Origin: Thioalkalivibrio paradoxus
Lineage (GTDB): Bacteria > Pseudomonadota > Gammaproteobacteria > Ectothiorhodospirales > Ectothiorhodospiraceae
DNA length: 64,000 bases
Reading direction: 5' to 3'
Assembly (NCBI GenBank): GCA_011390565.1
Contig: JAABSC010000004.1
Span: 103,367 to 167,366 of the forward strand
A program made the position numbers and the translations under genes. The notes under the pieces are model-generated. The model did no database searches. It was not told where the DNA came from and saw only the letters and a list, made by a program, of their open reading frames with translations. Positions 37,414 to 47,368 of this stretch are shown here, in pieces; position 1 is the stretch's first letter, and each line of letters begins with the position of its first letter.

Positions 37414-38733
37414 GTGCACCCTTCCCCTCCCACCGAAAAGCCGCTGATCGGTCTGTACGAGACCATCGCGGGGGACGAAGACGCCCGGGTCTGCAAGGAC
37501 ATCCCGGAGGCGGCCTGCGATGCCCAGCCGGCCAATTTCTTCATCCATCTGGTCGCCAACACCCTGAGCAAGATCGGGGACGAACTCGCCTCGGCCCGAC
37601 TGGTGCTCGCGTGGATGCTGGGCGCCCTGGGTGCCCCGGCGGCCTTCGCGGGGTTCCTGGTACCGATCCGCGAGTCGGGCTCGCTGATGCCGCAGCTCTT
37701 CGTGGCCGCGGCCATCCGCAGGCAGCCCGTGCGCAAGTGGTTCTGGGTCGCGGGGAGTGTCGGCCAGGGGATCGCCGTCGCCCTGATGGCCGTCGTCGCC
37801 CTGACCCTGGAAGGCGCGGCGGCGGGCTGGGCGATCCTTCTCCTGCTCACGCTGTTCGCGCTGTCCCGGGGCGTGAACTCGGTGGCCTCGAAGGACGTGC
37901 TGGGCAAGACCATCGCCAAAACCCGCCGCGGAACGGTGATGGGCTACGCCGCGTCGGCAGCCGGCTTCGCCACCCTGGGCCTGGGCCTCTATCTGAGCCT
38001 GGCCCAACTGGAAGATGCCGGCATCGGGGTCTTCGTCGCGCTGCTCGCGGCGGCGGCCGGGGTCTGGTGGCTTTCCGCCCTCACCTTTGCCAGCCTTCGC
38101 GAGCAGCCGGGCGCCACCGAGGGCGGCGGCAACGCCGTGGCCGAGGCGCTGCGCTCCCTCAGCCTGCTCTGGCGGGACCGCGATTTCGGCCACTTCGTGC
38201 TCACCCGCGCCCTGCTGATGAGCACCGCCCTCGCACTTCCCTTCTATGTGCTTCTGGCGGAGGATGCAACCTCGGGCAGCTTCGTGACGCTCGGTCTTCT
38301 GATCCTCGCCACCGGCCTCGCCTCCGCGCTCAGCGCGCCGATCTGGGGCCGGGCCTCGGACCGCTCGTCACGCTGGGTCCTGATCGTCTCCGGACTGATC
38401 GCCGGATGCCTGGGCGTCGGGCTGGCGGTCGTGAGCTGGGCCGGACTGACCTACGCCCTGGACGGCTGGTTCTATGCCACACTGTTCTTCATCCTCGGGG
38501 TCAGCCACGCCGGCGTGCGCCTTGGCCGGAAGACCTACCTGGTGGACATGGCCACCCCGGAGACCCGCGCGGCCTTTACCGCGGTCAGCAATACCGTGAT
38601 CGGTGTTCTTCTGCTGATCGGCGGCCTGTTCGGCCTGGTCGCGCAACTGGCCGGCACCGAGTTTGCAATCCTGCTGCTCGCCCTGTTCAGCCTCGCCGGC
38701 GCGATCAGCGCCTGGCGCATGTCCGAGGTATGA
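37414..38733 (+). CDS. MFS-type permease
   Basis: The 439-residue protein has about 12 hydrophobic segments and an unusually long hydrophilic N-terminus (first 55 residues). FFIHLVANTLSKIGDELASARLVL, SRGVNSVASKDVLGKTI and AFTAVSNTVIGVLLLIGGLFG are its recognisable conserved stretches. The start is GTG, with only a weak ribosome site (AGAGA). Substrate unknown. It lies between metA and uup, 62 bases after metA and 4 bases before the uup start. Confidence 0.78.
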   Translation: MHPSPPTEKPLIGLYETIAGDEDARVCKDIPEAACDAQPANFFIHLVANTLSKIGDELASARLVLAWMLGALGAPAAFAGFLVPIRESGSLMPQLFVAAAIRRQPVRKWFWVAGSVGQGIAVALMAVVALTLEGAAAGWAILLLLTLFALSRGVNSVASKDVLGKTIAKTRRGTVMGYAASAAGFATLGLGLYLSLAQLEDAGIGVFVALLAAAAGVWWLSALTFASLREQPGATEGGGNAVAEALRSLSLLWRDRDFGHFVLTRALLMSTALALPFYVLLAEDATSGSFVTLGLLILATGLASALSAPIWGRASDRSSRWVLIVSGLIAGCLGVGLAVVSWAGLTYALDGWFYATLFFILGVSHAGVRLGRKTYLVDMATPETRAAFTAVSNTVIGVLLLIGGLFGLVAQLAGTEFAILLLALFSLAGAISAWRMSEV

Positions 38734-38737
38734 CCCA

Positions 38738-40648
38738 TTGGCACTACTGACTCTGAAGGGGATCCGCCTGGCCTATGGCATGGCATCGCTGCTCGATGGC
38801 ATCGACATGAGCCTCGAGCCGGGCGAACGCGTCTGCGTCGCCGGCCGCAACGGTGAGGGAAAATCCACCCTGCTGAAGATCCTCGCGGGTCGGATCCAGG
38901 CGGATTCGGGCGAAATCACCCGCCGGGACGGCCTGGTCACGGCCTATCTGACCCAGGAACTTCCCGAGGACATCCAGGGCAGCGTGTTCGACGTCGTCGC
39001 CGAAGGTCTCGGCGAAGCGGGGCTGCTGCTGGAACGCTTCCACCATCTCAGCCTCGAAGCGGCCCAGGGAGATGTCGACGCCCTGGTCGCAATGGGCAAG
39101 GTGCAAGTGGAGCTGGACGCAGTGGACGGCTGGTCCCTGCAGAATCGGGTGGAGACGACGCTTTCACGACTCGAACTTCCGGCGGACCAGACCTTTGCGC
39201 AGCTCTCCGGCGGGCTTCGGCGCCGGGTGTGGCTCGCGCGTGAACTCGTGCGCGAACCCGACGTGCTGCTGCTGGATGAGCCCACCAACCACCTGGACAT
39301 CGCGGCGATCGCATGGCTCGAGAACCTGCTCGCGACCACCACCATGACGGTGGTGTTCATCACCCACGACCGCAGTTTCATGGAGAACCTCGCCACCCGC
39401 ATCCTGGAACTCGATCGGGGGCAGCTGTTCGAGCACCCCCCCAGCCTGGAGGCTTTTCGCCAACGGCAGGCGGAACGCCTGGAGACGGAGATTCGTCAGC
39501 GCGCCGAGTTCGACAAGAAACTGGCCCAGGAGGAAACCTGGATCCGACAGGGGATCAAGGCCCGGCGTACCCGTAACGAGGGCCGCGTGCGCGCGTTGGA
39601 GCACCTGCGCCAGCAGCGCGCGGAACGCCGCGAAAGACAGGGCCAGGTGCGCATGGCGCTCAATCCCGAGCAGCGTTCGGGCAAGCGTGTGATCGAGGCC
39701 GAGCACGCAAGCTTCGGCTATCCCGACACGACCGTGGTCCACGATCTCAACCTGCTGCTGCAGCGCGGGGACCGTCTCGGCATCGTGGGCCCGAACGGAG
39801 CCGGCAAGACCACGCTGCTGCGAGGCCTGCTCGGCGAACTGGAACCGCTGTCGGGCCAGGTCACATTGGGCACCCAGCTCGAGATCGCCTATTTCGACCA
39901 GACCCGGGCGCAGCTGGACGAACGCGCGACCGTGCAGGATACCGTGGGCGAAGGCCGTGACCGGGTCACGGTCAACGGCGCGACGCGCCACGTGCTGAGC
40001 TACCTGGAGGACTTCCTGTTCCCGCCGGCGCGTTCGCGGCAACCTGTATCGGCACTCTCGGGCGGAGAACGCAACCGCCTGCTGCTCGCCCGCCTGTTCC
40101 TGCGGCCGGCCAATCTGCTGGTACTGGACGAACCGACCAACGATCTCGACGTGGAAACCCTCGAACTCCTGGAGACGCTGCTGGTGGATTACACCGGCAC
40201 GGTGATCGTGGTCAGCCACGACCGAGCCTTTCTCGACAATGTCGTCACGAGCACCCTGGTATTGGATGGATCGGGCGGTGCCGAGGAATTCGTCGGAGGG
40301 TGGTCCGACCTGCCTGAACGGATCACCGCGCCGCTTCTCGAGACCCGGATCCAGGGTGCGGGAAGGTCGCCAACCCCACCCGCCGCTCCGGTGGCGGCGC
40401 CCCGGTCCCCTGCGCCCGTCAACCGGAAGCTTTCCTACAAGGATGCGCGGGAACTCGAACAGCTTCCGGGAAAGATCGAGAAGCTGGAGGCCCGGCGCGA
40501 GGCGCTCGGTGCGGAACTCTCCGACCCGGATCTGTTTCGCGGGCCGCGGGAGCGAATGAGCGCGCTGCAAGCGGAACTGGAGCAGGTGGAGAAGGATCTG
40601 GCGGTGGGCTACGCGCGCTGGGAAGCGCTCGAATCCGCGGGAAACTGA
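38738..40648 (+). CDS. uup: ABC-F ATPase Uup
   Basis: The 636-residue ABC-F protein has two ATPase domains: Walker A GRNGEGKST and GPNGAGKTT, signatures LSGG in each, and LLDEPTNHLD and VLDEPTNDLD. The linker between them (about 240-320) is charged and helical, and the C-terminal tail (about 565-636) is a coiled coil typical of Uup. ABC-F proteins act on ribosomes; Uup also limits transposon precise excision. The start is inferred as TTG giving MALLTLKGIRL, since no ATG lies near. It is 4 bases after the permease stop. Confidence 0.9.
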   Translation: MALLTLKGIRLAYGMASLLDGIDMSLEPGERVCVAGRNGEGKSTLLKILAGRIQADSGEITRRDGLVTAYLTQELPEDIQGSVFDVVAEGLGEAGLLLERFHHLSLEAAQGDVDALVAMGKVQVELDAVDGWSLQNRVETTLSRLELPADQTFAQLSGGLRRRVWLARELVREPDVLLLDEPTNHLDIAAIAWLENLLATTTMTVVFITHDRSFMENLATRILELDRGQLFEHPPSLEAFRQRQAERLETEIRQRAEFDKKLAQEETWIRQGIKARRTRNEGRVRALEHLRQQRAERRERQGQVRMALNPEQRSGKRVIEAEHASFGYPDTTVVHDLNLLLQRGDRLGIVGPNGAGKTTLLRGLLGELEPLSGQVTLGTQLEIAYFDQTRAQLDERATVQDTVGEGRDRVTVNGATRHVLSYLEDFLFPPARSRQPVSALSGGERNRLLLARLFLRPANLLVLDEPTNDLDVETLELLETLLVDYTGTVIVVSHDRAFLDNVVTSTLVLDGSGGAEEFVGGWSDLPERITAPLLETRIQGAGRSPTPPAAPVAAPRSPAPVNRKLSYKDARELEQLPGKIEKLEARREALGAELSDPDLFRGPRERMSALQAELEQVEKDLAVGYARWEALESAGN

Positions 40649-40680
40649 AACCGCTGCTCACGCGCCAGGAACCCGTTGCG

Positions 40681-42678
40681 CTAGAAACCCGTGTTCAGGC
40701 AGCAGGCAACGATTCGCCGCAGTCTGCGGATGACGCCGTTGCGGCCGGACTCGCCGCTCAGCCGGCAAAGCCGCGGCCATTCCAAAACCTGCAGGATGGC
40801 GGCTTCGAGCAACTGTCGATCCGAGTCCGGGAGCGGCCCCGGACACGCCGCGTCGGCGTTCAGCCAGCGTCGGAGCGCCGGCAGGGCGAGTTCGAAGGGA
40901 CGCTGGGCGTGGGCAAAGGCGCGTACCGAGTCCAGGTCGCCGGACCGGTGCGCGGAGGTCGCCTGAGGGAAGCATCGACCCACGGCTTCGACGGTCGCGG
41001 GCTCCAGCGCGGACAGAACGCCCTCCCGCCAGACAGGCCAGTCGGCGGCCACTTCCCGCCGCAATCGGTCCAGGCGCGCACGCACCGTGCGGTTCAGCCC
41101 CCTGCACACCACAGCCGCGTGGAAACCGCTTGTACTCTCGCGCCGGAACCCGATGCGCACCAGGTCGAATCCACACTGTCGCCAGAAATGCAGAAGCTCC
41201 GGTGTGACGCCGAAACTGGCGCCCAGAAAACCGTAACCCTGCCGGCGAGCATACGTCTCGGCGGCGCCCAGCAGCCGACGGCCCAGGCCTCGCCGTTGCC
41301 AGTTCGGGTGCACGGCGATCCGGGTAAGCCGCAAGGCCGGAAGCGTCGCCAGCGAAAGGTCACCGTGGGCAGCGAGCACGCACGGCAGGAATCGACCGGG
41401 CGGGCGCCGTTCACCTGCCCAGACCGAGCGCGCTTCAGGCTCGGACAGGCCGGGCTCAACCAACGCCAGAACCACTCCCAGCAGCGCGCGCCCCGGGCCT
41501 CGGAGCAGGCCAACGGCAAGATTCGGATCATCCAGCCATCGCTGCAGGTCGGAGGGCCGCGTGCGGTAATGCGCGTCCGAGAGGAGGCCAACGAGGTCGG
41601 CCAGTTCGGACTCATGCCGCGCCAGAAACGCTCCCGATCTCCACTGCACGCGCGCGTCGAGGCGCTCGACCGCAAAGCGACCCGGTGCGCGCCCGGCCTC
41701 GGCCACAAGCAGGAACAGCCGATTGACCCAGTCCTCGACCGGGTCGTTCGGCATCCAGCGCAGCGGACGATGCAGACGGTATTCGCGGGGCACAACCCCG
41801 CGCTCACGAAGGCCTTTCAGAAAGCGCAGTTGGAACCCCTTGCCGCTGCCTTCGAAACCGGTCGTGGTCGTTGCAAAAACGGTGCGCGGTGCGTGGGCGG
41901 CCAGGGCCAGGAGCTGATGCACGGGAAAAGCCGCGGCTTCGTCCACGACGAGTACCTGCGGTGGTGCGGAGGCCAGAATCTGCTCTGGCGCGCGATACAG
42001 GCCGGCACCGTGGATCGGCCCCTTGCGGACCGGATGGATCTGGCCCATCAGTGCGTGAATCGCAGCAGGGTTCGGGGCCGTGACCGCCACCGTGACGGTG
42101 TCCGTCTCGAGCCAATGCCGCACCCAGGCGCCGAGAAGCGTGGATTTACCGCGTCCCCTGGGCGCCGTCAGCAGGACACAACTTCCGTCCCGGCGTGCCG
42201 GCAGGTCCGTGACCTGCCGGAAGATCGCGCGCTGTCCGGCGTGCAGCTGAACCCGGGCGGGATCCCGCACCCTGAGCGGCAGGGGCAAGGTATCGGTCTC
42301 CGGCCACCAAACCGCGTGAGGTTCATGAAGAAAGCGCTGCCAGCGCCGGCCGAAGGGCGAGGCGGCCGGTGCCGCAACCAGCAACAGAAGAACACCCCCG
42401 CCGCGAACAAGACCGGCGACGGTCGCGAGCGCGTCGGCCGCCGGCTCCGCTCCCGCCACGAATACCGCAGCCGCGAGTTCACGTCCCAGCCAATGTGCCG
42501 CCTGGGCGGGTCTGGCTCCGGGGAGCATCCCGGGAACCACCGGTCCGAACCAGGCCACGTCGCCATGAGAACGCGCCTGGTCCAACCATTGTTCGACGCG
42601 GTGTCGCGCGCATGCCGAGTCCCGCACAACGATCAGACGGCGCGCAAGATCTGACTTCCGGGCAAGCAAGGCGGACAT
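40681..42678 (-). CDS. tmcA: tRNA(Met) cytidine acetyltransferase TmcA
   Basis: The 665-residue protein has an N-terminal domain, a helicase-like ATPase (Walker A APRGRGKST near residue 168; DEAAAFPVH), a GNAT acetyltransferase domain with RIAVHPNWQRRGLGRRLL, and the C-terminal tRNA-binding region. It makes N4-acetylcytidine at the wobble position of elongator tRNA-Met. The ATG giving MSALLARKSDLARRL is used; 19 further codons are open upstream. It converges on uup. Confidence 0.92.
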   Translation of the reverse strand: MSALLARKSDLARRLIVVRDSACARHRVEQWLDQARSHGDVAWFGPVVPGMLPGARPAQAAHWLGRELAAAVFVAGAEPAADALATVAGLVRGGGVLLLLVAAPAASPFGRRWQRFLHEPHAVWWPETDTLPLPLRVRDPARVQLHAGQRAIFRQVTDLPARRDGSCVLLTAPRGRGKSTLLGAWVRHWLETDTVTVAVTAPNPAAIHALMGQIHPVRKGPIHGAGLYRAPEQILASAPPQVLVVDEAAAFPVHQLLALAAHAPRTVFATTTTGFEGSGKGFQLRFLKGLRERGVVPREYRLHRPLRWMPNDPVEDWVNRLFLLVAEAGRAPGRFAVERLDARVQWRSGAFLARHESELADLVGLLSDAHYRTRPSDLQRWLDDPNLAVGLLRGPGRALLGVVLALVEPGLSEPEARSVWAGERRPPGRFLPCVLAAHGDLSLATLPALRLTRIAVHPNWQRRGLGRRLLGAAETYARRQGYGFLGASFGVTPELLHFWRQCGFDLVRIGFRRESTSGFHAAVVCRGLNRTVRARLDRLRREVAADWPVWREGVLSALEPATVEAVGRCFPQATSAHRSGDLDSVRAFAHAQRPFELALPALRRWLNADAACPGPLPDSDRQLLEAAILQVLEWPRLCRLSGESGRNGVIRRLRRIVACCLNTGF

Positions 42679-42838
42679 GTTTCTTGAGACTCGATGGAAA
42701 CCGTGGCGTAACCCGGTATACCACTTTACCGACACCTTGAGGATTCGATGCGAGTGACTCTCGCACTACCGGATCACCGGGCACTCCGGCCATCCGAAAT
42801 CACGCCACAACGGCCGCGCGACGCGCTCTGAACTTTTG

Positions 42839-42868
42839 TTGGTATTCCTGCGGCCGCCCGCGTATAGT
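42839..42868 (+). promoter_or_regulatory. Sigma-70 promoter candidate for the cold-shock gene
   Basis: TTGGTA (42839-42844) and TATAGT (42863-42868) are 18 bases apart. Transcription from about 42875 would give a leader of nearly 100 bases, in line with the long structured leaders of cspA-type mRNAs. No gene was seen in the 292 bases between tmcA and the cold-shock gene. Confidence 0.6.
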
Positions 42869-42970
42869 CGGGCGTGTGGGGGGAATCGGGTCGCACAGTT
42901 GCTTGTATTGAACTGTTGCTGCCGAACCGCTCACGTTTTATTTCTCTCTTATGTAACGAGGTTCAAGGTT

Positions 42971-43174
42971 GTGAATACTGGTGTCGTGAAGTGGTTCAAT
43001 GAGAGCAAAGGGTTCGGGTTCATCACTCCTGACGATGGTGGAAAAGATGTGTTCGTGCATTTCTCCGCAATCGACGGAAGCGGTTTCAAGACCCTGGCCG
43101 AAGGCCAGAAAGTCTCTTTCGAGATTCAGCAGACCCCGAAGGGCTTGGCTGCCGGTGCAGTGAAGGCCATCTAA
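42971..43174 (+). CDS. CspA-family cold-shock protein
   Basis: The 67-residue single OB-fold protein has both RNA-binding motifs, KGFGFITP and DVFVHFSAI. It binds single-stranded RNA and melts secondary structure, for example during cold adaptation. The start codon is GTG ([14 protein letters not shown]), which matches family length. An open extension upstream is leader sequence. Confidence 0.95.
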   Translation: MNTGVVKWFNESKGFGFITPDDGGKDVFVHFSAIDGSGFKTLAEGQKVSFEIQQTPKGLAAGAVKAI

Positions 43175-43214
43175 AGGTACTGCCGGGTTGGTGGGGGGCA
43201 CCCCCCAACCGATG

Positions 43215-43242
43215 AGGCCGCTCCCCGGAGCGGCCTTTTTTT
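43215..43242 (+). terminator. Cold-shock gene terminator
   Basis: A stem AGGCCGCT (43215-43222) with AGCGGCCT (43229-43236) is followed by a run of T through 43242. A second G/C-rich inverted repeat lies just before it at about 43187-43210. Confidence 0.85.
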
Positions 43243-43256
43243 CACCTGACGGCCCC

Positions 43257-43298
43257 AAAAAAACGGGCCGGGCCGCGGCGGATTCCGCGGCCCGGCCC
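43257..43298 (-). terminator. glnA terminator
   Basis: A perfect 14-bp G/C stem (43265-43278 with 43285-43298) has a 6-base loop and on the minus strand is followed, after one base, by seven T. It ends the glnA transcript 35 bases after its stop. Confidence 0.9.
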
Positions 43299-43332
43299 TG
43301 TTCCTGGCCGAAAGCGACCTGCAGACCTCGGC

Positions 43333-44742
43333 TTACAGGCTGTAATACATATCGAACTCGACCGGATGCGTGGTCATGCGGATCCGCGTGACCTCTTCCA
43401 TCTTCAGACTGATGTAGGCGTCGATCATGTCATCCGTGAACACGCCGCCCGCAGTCAGGAACCCGCGGTCCTTGTCGAGCTCCTCGAGCGCCTGGTCCAG
43501 GGAGTGACAGACCTGGGGAATATTCTTCTCCTCTTCCGGGGGCAGGTCGTACAGGTTCTTGTCCATCGCGTCGCCGGGATGGATCTTGTTCAGGATCCCG
43601 TCGATCCCGGCCATCAGCATCGCGGAGAACGCGAGGTAGGGATTCGCGGTGGAATCCGGGAAGCGCACTTCGATACGGCGCGCCTTCGGGCTCATGACGA
43701 ACGGAATCCGGATGGAGGCGGAACGGTTACGGGCCGAGTACGCCAGCATCACGGGAGCCTCGAAGCCGGGCACCAGTCGCTTGTAGCTGTTGGTCGAAGC
43801 GTTGGTAAAGGCGTTCAGCGCACGCGCATGCTTGACGATGCCGCCGATGTAGTACAGCGCGGTTTCGGACAGCCCGCCGTAGAGATCGCCACTGAACAGG
43901 TTCGCGCCGTCCTTGGAAATCGACATGTGGACGTGCATCCCCGAACCGTTGTCGCCGACGATCGGCTTGGGCATGAACGTGGCGGTCTTCCCATGCGCGT
44001 GGGCGACGTTCTGGATCACGTACTTGAGGATCTGGACCTCGTCGGCCTTGCGCACCAGCGACGCGGCACCCACGCCGATTTCGCACTGACCCGCCGTCGC
44101 GACCTCGTGGTGATGCACCTCGGTATGAAGACCCATTTCGGTCATCACTTCACACATGGTGGAACGGATATCGTGCAGAGAGTCGACCGGCGGGACGGGG
44201 AAATAGCCGCCCTTCACGGTCGGGCGGTGGCCGATGTTGCCGTCTTCGTAGACACGCTCGGAATTCCAGGAAGCTTCGTCGGAGTCCACGCGGCAGTAGG
44301 AACCCGAAAGCGAGGAGCCCCACTTCACATCGTCGAATACAAAGAATTCGTTCTCCGGCCCGAACAGTGCGCCGTCGGCGATGCCGGTGGACGCCAGATA
44401 GGCCTCGGCGCGCTTGCCCAGTGACCGCGGGCAGCGATCATAGCCCTGCATCGTTGCGGGTTCGACCACATCGCAACGCAGATTGAGGGTCAGGTCCTCG
44501 AAAAAGGGATCCAGCACCGCGGAATCGGCATCGGGCATCAGGATCATGTCAGACTCGTTGATCCCCTTCCAGCCTGCGATCGACGATCCGTCGAACATCT
44601 TGCCGTCCTCGAAGGTCCCTTCTTCAATTTCGTGGGCCGGGACAGTGACGTGCTGCTCCTTACCCTTGCTGTCGGTAAACCGGAAGTCGATGAACTTGAC
44701 CTCCTTTTCCTGGATGGTTTTCAGCACGTCGGCTGCGGACAT
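43333..44742 (-). CDS. glnA: Type I glutamine synthetase
   Basis: The 469-residue enzyme has the GlnA N-terminal domain and the catalytic domain with [21 protein letters not shown] and the [19 protein letters not shown] stretch. NLYDLPPEE near residue 398 carries the tyrosine that is adenylylated by GlnE, so this is the regulated GSI-beta type. It forms dodecamers that assimilate ammonium. A sigma-54-like promoter and NtrC-like sites lie upstream. AAGGAG precedes the start. Confidence 0.98.
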   Translation of the reverse strand: MSAADVLKTIQEKEVKFIDFRFTDSKGKEQHVTVPAHEIEEGTFEDGKMFDGSSIAGWKGINESDMILMPDADSAVLDPFFEDLTLNLRCDVVEPATMQGYDRCPRSLGKRAEAYLASTGIADGALFGPENEFFVFDDVKWGSSLSGSYCRVDSDEASWNSERVYEDGNIGHRPTVKGGYFPVPPVDSLHDIRSTMCEVMTEMGLHTEVHHHEVATAGQCEIGVGAASLVRKADEVQILKYVIQNVAHAHGKTATFMPKPIVGDNGSGMHVHMSISKDGANLFSGDLYGGLSETALYYIGGIVKHARALNAFTNASTNSYKRLVPGFEAPVMLAYSARNRSASIRIPFVMSPKARRIEVRFPDSTANPYLAFSAMLMAGIDGILNKIHPGDAMDKNLYDLPPEEEKNIPQVCHSLDQALEELDKDRGFLTAGGVFTDDMIDAYISLKMEEVTRIRMTTHPVEFDMYYSL

Positions 44743-44851
44743 GGGTGATCTCCTTGTGATTTGGACTTGAATGGCCTGAAGTGACGCTGGACTTTCGACT
44801 GGCGAGGCGCGCTCGACGCCACCCCAGGCAAAAGCCCTCCCGTAACCCTTA

Positions 44852-44867
44852 AGCAGGGTTTGTGCCA
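44852..44867 (-). promoter_or_regulatory. Sigma-54 promoter of glnA
   Basis: On the minus strand the sequence reads TGGCAC-AAACC-CTGCT. The sigma-54 consensus is TGGCAC, five bases, TTGCW. The essential GG at -24 and GC at -12 are exact and correctly spaced; only one position of the -12 element departs. It gives a leader of about 100 bases. Confidence 0.8.
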
Positions 44868-44930
44868 GCCTGCGTCAATGCTACGAATGCGCGTATTGGT
44901 GCAAGCCCCGAACATCGTGTCGCGCCGCGC

Positions 44931-44956
44931 GCACTATTTTAGGTCCAAAATAGCAC
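44931..44956. promoter_or_regulatory. NtrC-like inverted repeat upstream of glnA
   Basis: An inverted repeat with perfect 7-bp arms CTATTTT/AAAATAG sits about 100 bases before the predicted glnA start of transcription. Its core CTATTTTGG equals that of known glnA NtrC sites (GCACTATTTTGGTGC), but the outer bases are imperfect, so it would be the weaker site. Confidence 0.5.
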
Positions 44957-44976
44957 CTCTTTAGGGCATTTTCGAC

Positions 44977-46203
44977 CTAGGAGCGCACATTTTTGGTGCG
45001 CCCACGGTACAGAATGAGAACCTCCCCCAACGCCTCTTCGAGCCCCGGAAACGCGTGGACGCGGTCGGCCAACTCCGCCGCCCGGCGGTTCAGGTGGACG
45101 CCCGAATCGTCATCGTCCAGTCGCAGAACGATGGTGATGTGTACCAATCCCCCGAGGTAGTGCAGCGCCACCTGCTCGATCGACGCCAGTTCGGGTTCCG
45201 CCGCCCAGGCCCGGCGTATGTGCTCGGTGACCACGGGACGCAACGGCAACCCGGAGGAACGCACCTGCTCCTCATCATTTTCAGGGTCGACGTGAACCGT
45301 CACGTCGCGCAGATTGGGCGTACTCCGGATGACGGCGCGGTACACCTCGTCCGCGATCTGGTGCCCCTCCGACACCGAGATCCGTGGCGCAACCTGAATG
45401 TGCACGTCCGCCGCCGCCTCGTTCCCCAGCTTGCGGGTGCGGAGCATATGGGCACTCTTCACCCCGGGAACAGCGACGATCGCCGCGCGGATCGCGTCGA
45501 CCTGTTCGGGTTCCAGTGCCGTGTCGATCAGTTCGGCCGCGCTCGTGAACATCAACCGCCAGGCCATGTGCAGGATGAACATGGCCACCACCAGCGCCGC
45601 CACCGCGTCCAACCACGGCCACCCGGCAACCGCTCCGCCAATGCCCACGAGGACCACGAGGGACGAGATCGCATCCGAGCGGTGATGCCAGGCGTTGGCC
45701 TGCAGCAGCGGAGAGCCGATCCTGCGCGCGACCCGCGTGGTGTACTGGTAGAGACCCTCCTTCGCCACCACCGTGAGAAGCGCGAAGATCAGCGCTGCGG
45801 GAGCCGGCCCCGCAAGCGTCTCCCAGGCCAGCAGCCGCTGCCCGGCCGCCCACGCGATCGCCAGGGCCGCGAAAGACAGCAGCAGTCCGATGATGATCGT
45901 CGCAAGTGTCTCGATGCGCCCGTGCCCGTAGGGATGATCCTGATCCGGGGACGCCGATGCCTTGCTGGCTGCGAACAGAACCACGCCGTCGCTGATCAGG
46001 TCGGACAGGGTATGCACACCGTCGGCGATGAGCGCCTGGGACTGGAACAGCCAGCCCGTCAGGATCTGGGTCGCGGCCAGCAGGGAATTCACCACCGCGG
46101 CGATCACGGTGACCAGCCGCGTCTCGCGATAGCGAGCCCTGCGGGACATGGGCTCGGTTTCCCCGGGGCTCTTGATCAGTGACTGCTTGCCAACGTCATG
46201 CAT
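44977..46203 (-). CDS. Cation diffusion facilitator transporter
   Basis: This CDF-family protein has about six membrane helices (roughly residues 30-230 of the long form) with metal-site motifs HTLSDLISD and HHRSDAISS in helices 2 and 5. A long cytoplasmic C-terminal domain follows (about residue 235 onward), including a second ferredoxin-like part beyond the usual CDF tail. It exports divalent cations such as Zn or Fe by proton exchange. The start is uncertain: ATGs at 46239, 46203 and 46149 are all possible. Its 3' end overlaps a perfect NtrC-type site. Confidence 0.88.
   Translation of the reverse strand: MHDVGKQSLIKSPGETEPMSRRARYRETRLVTVIAAVVNSLLAATQILTGWLFQSQALIADGVHTLSDLISDGVVLFAASKASASPDQDHPYGHGRIETLATIIIGLLLSFAALAIAWAAGQRLLAWETLAGPAPAALIFALLTVVAKEGLYQYTTRVARRIGSPLLQANAWHHRSDAISSLVVLVGIGGAVAGWPWLDAVAALVVAMFILHMAWRLMFTSAAELIDTALEPEQVDAIRAAIVAVPGVKSAHMLRTRKLGNEAAADVHIQVAPRISVSEGHQIADEVYRAVIRSTPNLRDVTVHVDPENDEEQVRSSGLPLRPVVTEHIRRAWAAEPELASIEQVALHYLGGLVHITIVLRLDDDDSGVHLNRRAAELADRVHAFPGLEEALGEVLILYRGRTKNVRS
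44985..44999. promoter_or_regulatory. Strong NtrC-type binding site
   Basis: GCAC-ATTTTTG-GTGC is a 4-7-4 palindrome within GCGCACATTTTTGGTGCGC and matches the NtrC consensus GCAC-N7-GTGC exactly. It lies about 150 bases upstream of the predicted glnA transcription start, a normal enhancer distance, but inside the last codons of the CDF gene. Confidence 0.7.
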
Positions 46204-46397
46204 GTTTTCATCCGCGGATGGACCGAAAACGCCGGTCATTGTCCGAACACAGCGATCTCGCACGGCCCGGGTGGCCGAACGGGTCCCATTGTAGACAGGG
46301 TATGGAATCCTGTCGCTGCCGGGTCACGACAGCCCGGTGGCCGCAGACCCCGGCCGGAAGATATACTTCCGCCTTTTCCCTGCGATTCAGGCACATC

Positions 46398-47312
46398 ATG
46401 TATCAGTCCCGGGTAACCTTTCAGGACCTCATACGGCAATTGCAGGATTACTGGGCCGCACAGGGCTGCGTGCTCCTGCAGCCCTACGACATGGAAATGG
46501 GCGCGGGCACCTTCCACCCCGCCACGTTCCTGCGTTCCATCGGCCCCGAGCCCTGGCGTGCCGCCTACGTACAGCCCTCGCGGCGCCCCACCGACGGACG
46601 CTACGGGGAGAACCCGAACCGGCTACAGCACTATTACCAGTTCCAGGTGCTGCTGAAACCCTCGCCCCCGGATATCCAGGACCTCTACCTCGGTTCGCTG
46701 CGTCAACTGGGCTTCGACCCCACCGTTCACGACATCCGTTTCGTCGAGGACAACTGGGAATCGCCGACCCTGGGCGCCTGGGGGCTCGGCTGGGAGGTCT
46801 GGCTGAACGGCATGGAAGTCACCCAGTTCACCTATTTCCAGCAGGTGGGCGGGCTGGACTGCCGTCCGGTTTCGGGCGAGATCACCTACGGGCTGGAACG
46901 CCTGGCGATGTACCTGCAGGGCGTCGACAGCGTGTTCGACCTGGTCTGGACCGAAGCGCCGGACGGCACCGTGGTGACCTACGGCGACGTCTACCACCAG
47001 AACGAGGTGGAACAGTCGACCTACAACTTCGAGCACGCGGATAGGGATACGCTGTCCACGGCGTTCGATACCCACGCGGCCGAGAGCGAACGCCTGATCG
47101 CGCTGGGTCTGCCCCTGCCGGCCTACGAACAGGTGCTGCGCGCCTCGCACAGCTTCAACCTGCTGGATGCACGCGGCGCGATCTCGGTGACGGAGCGGCA
47201 GCGCTACATCCTGCGCGTTCGCGAGCTGGCTCGGGCCGTTGCCACCGCGTATTACGAGAGCCGTGAACGGCTGGGCTTCCCGATGCTCGCACGGGCGGGC
47301 CAGGCTGCCTGA
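46398..47312 (+). CDS. glyQ: Glycyl-tRNA synthetase alpha chain
   Basis: The 304-residue class II synthetase subunit has [24 protein letters not shown] at the start, followed by [14 protein letters not shown] and [16 protein letters not shown]. It works as an alpha2-beta2 tetramer with GlyS. The start ATG giving [11 protein letters not shown] fits the family; the upstream open stretch does not. Confidence 0.98.
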   Translation: MYQSRVTFQDLIRQLQDYWAAQGCVLLQPYDMEMGAGTFHPATFLRSIGPEPWRAAYVQPSRRPTDGRYGENPNRLQHYYQFQVLLKPSPPDIQDLYLGSLRQLGFDPTVHDIRFVEDNWESPTLGAWGLGWEVWLNGMEVTQFTYFQQVGGLDCRPVSGEITYGLERLAMYLQGVDSVFDLVWTEAPDGTVVTYGDVYHQNEVEQSTYNFEHADRDTLSTAFDTHAAESERLIALGLPLPAYEQVLRASHSFNLLDARGAISVTERQRYILRVRELARAVATAYYESRERLGFPMLARAGQAA

Positions 47313-47368
47313 TACCCTCCGACCCGGGACACGCCAATCCGGATTCCGAACCGAACCGCACGACCCGC

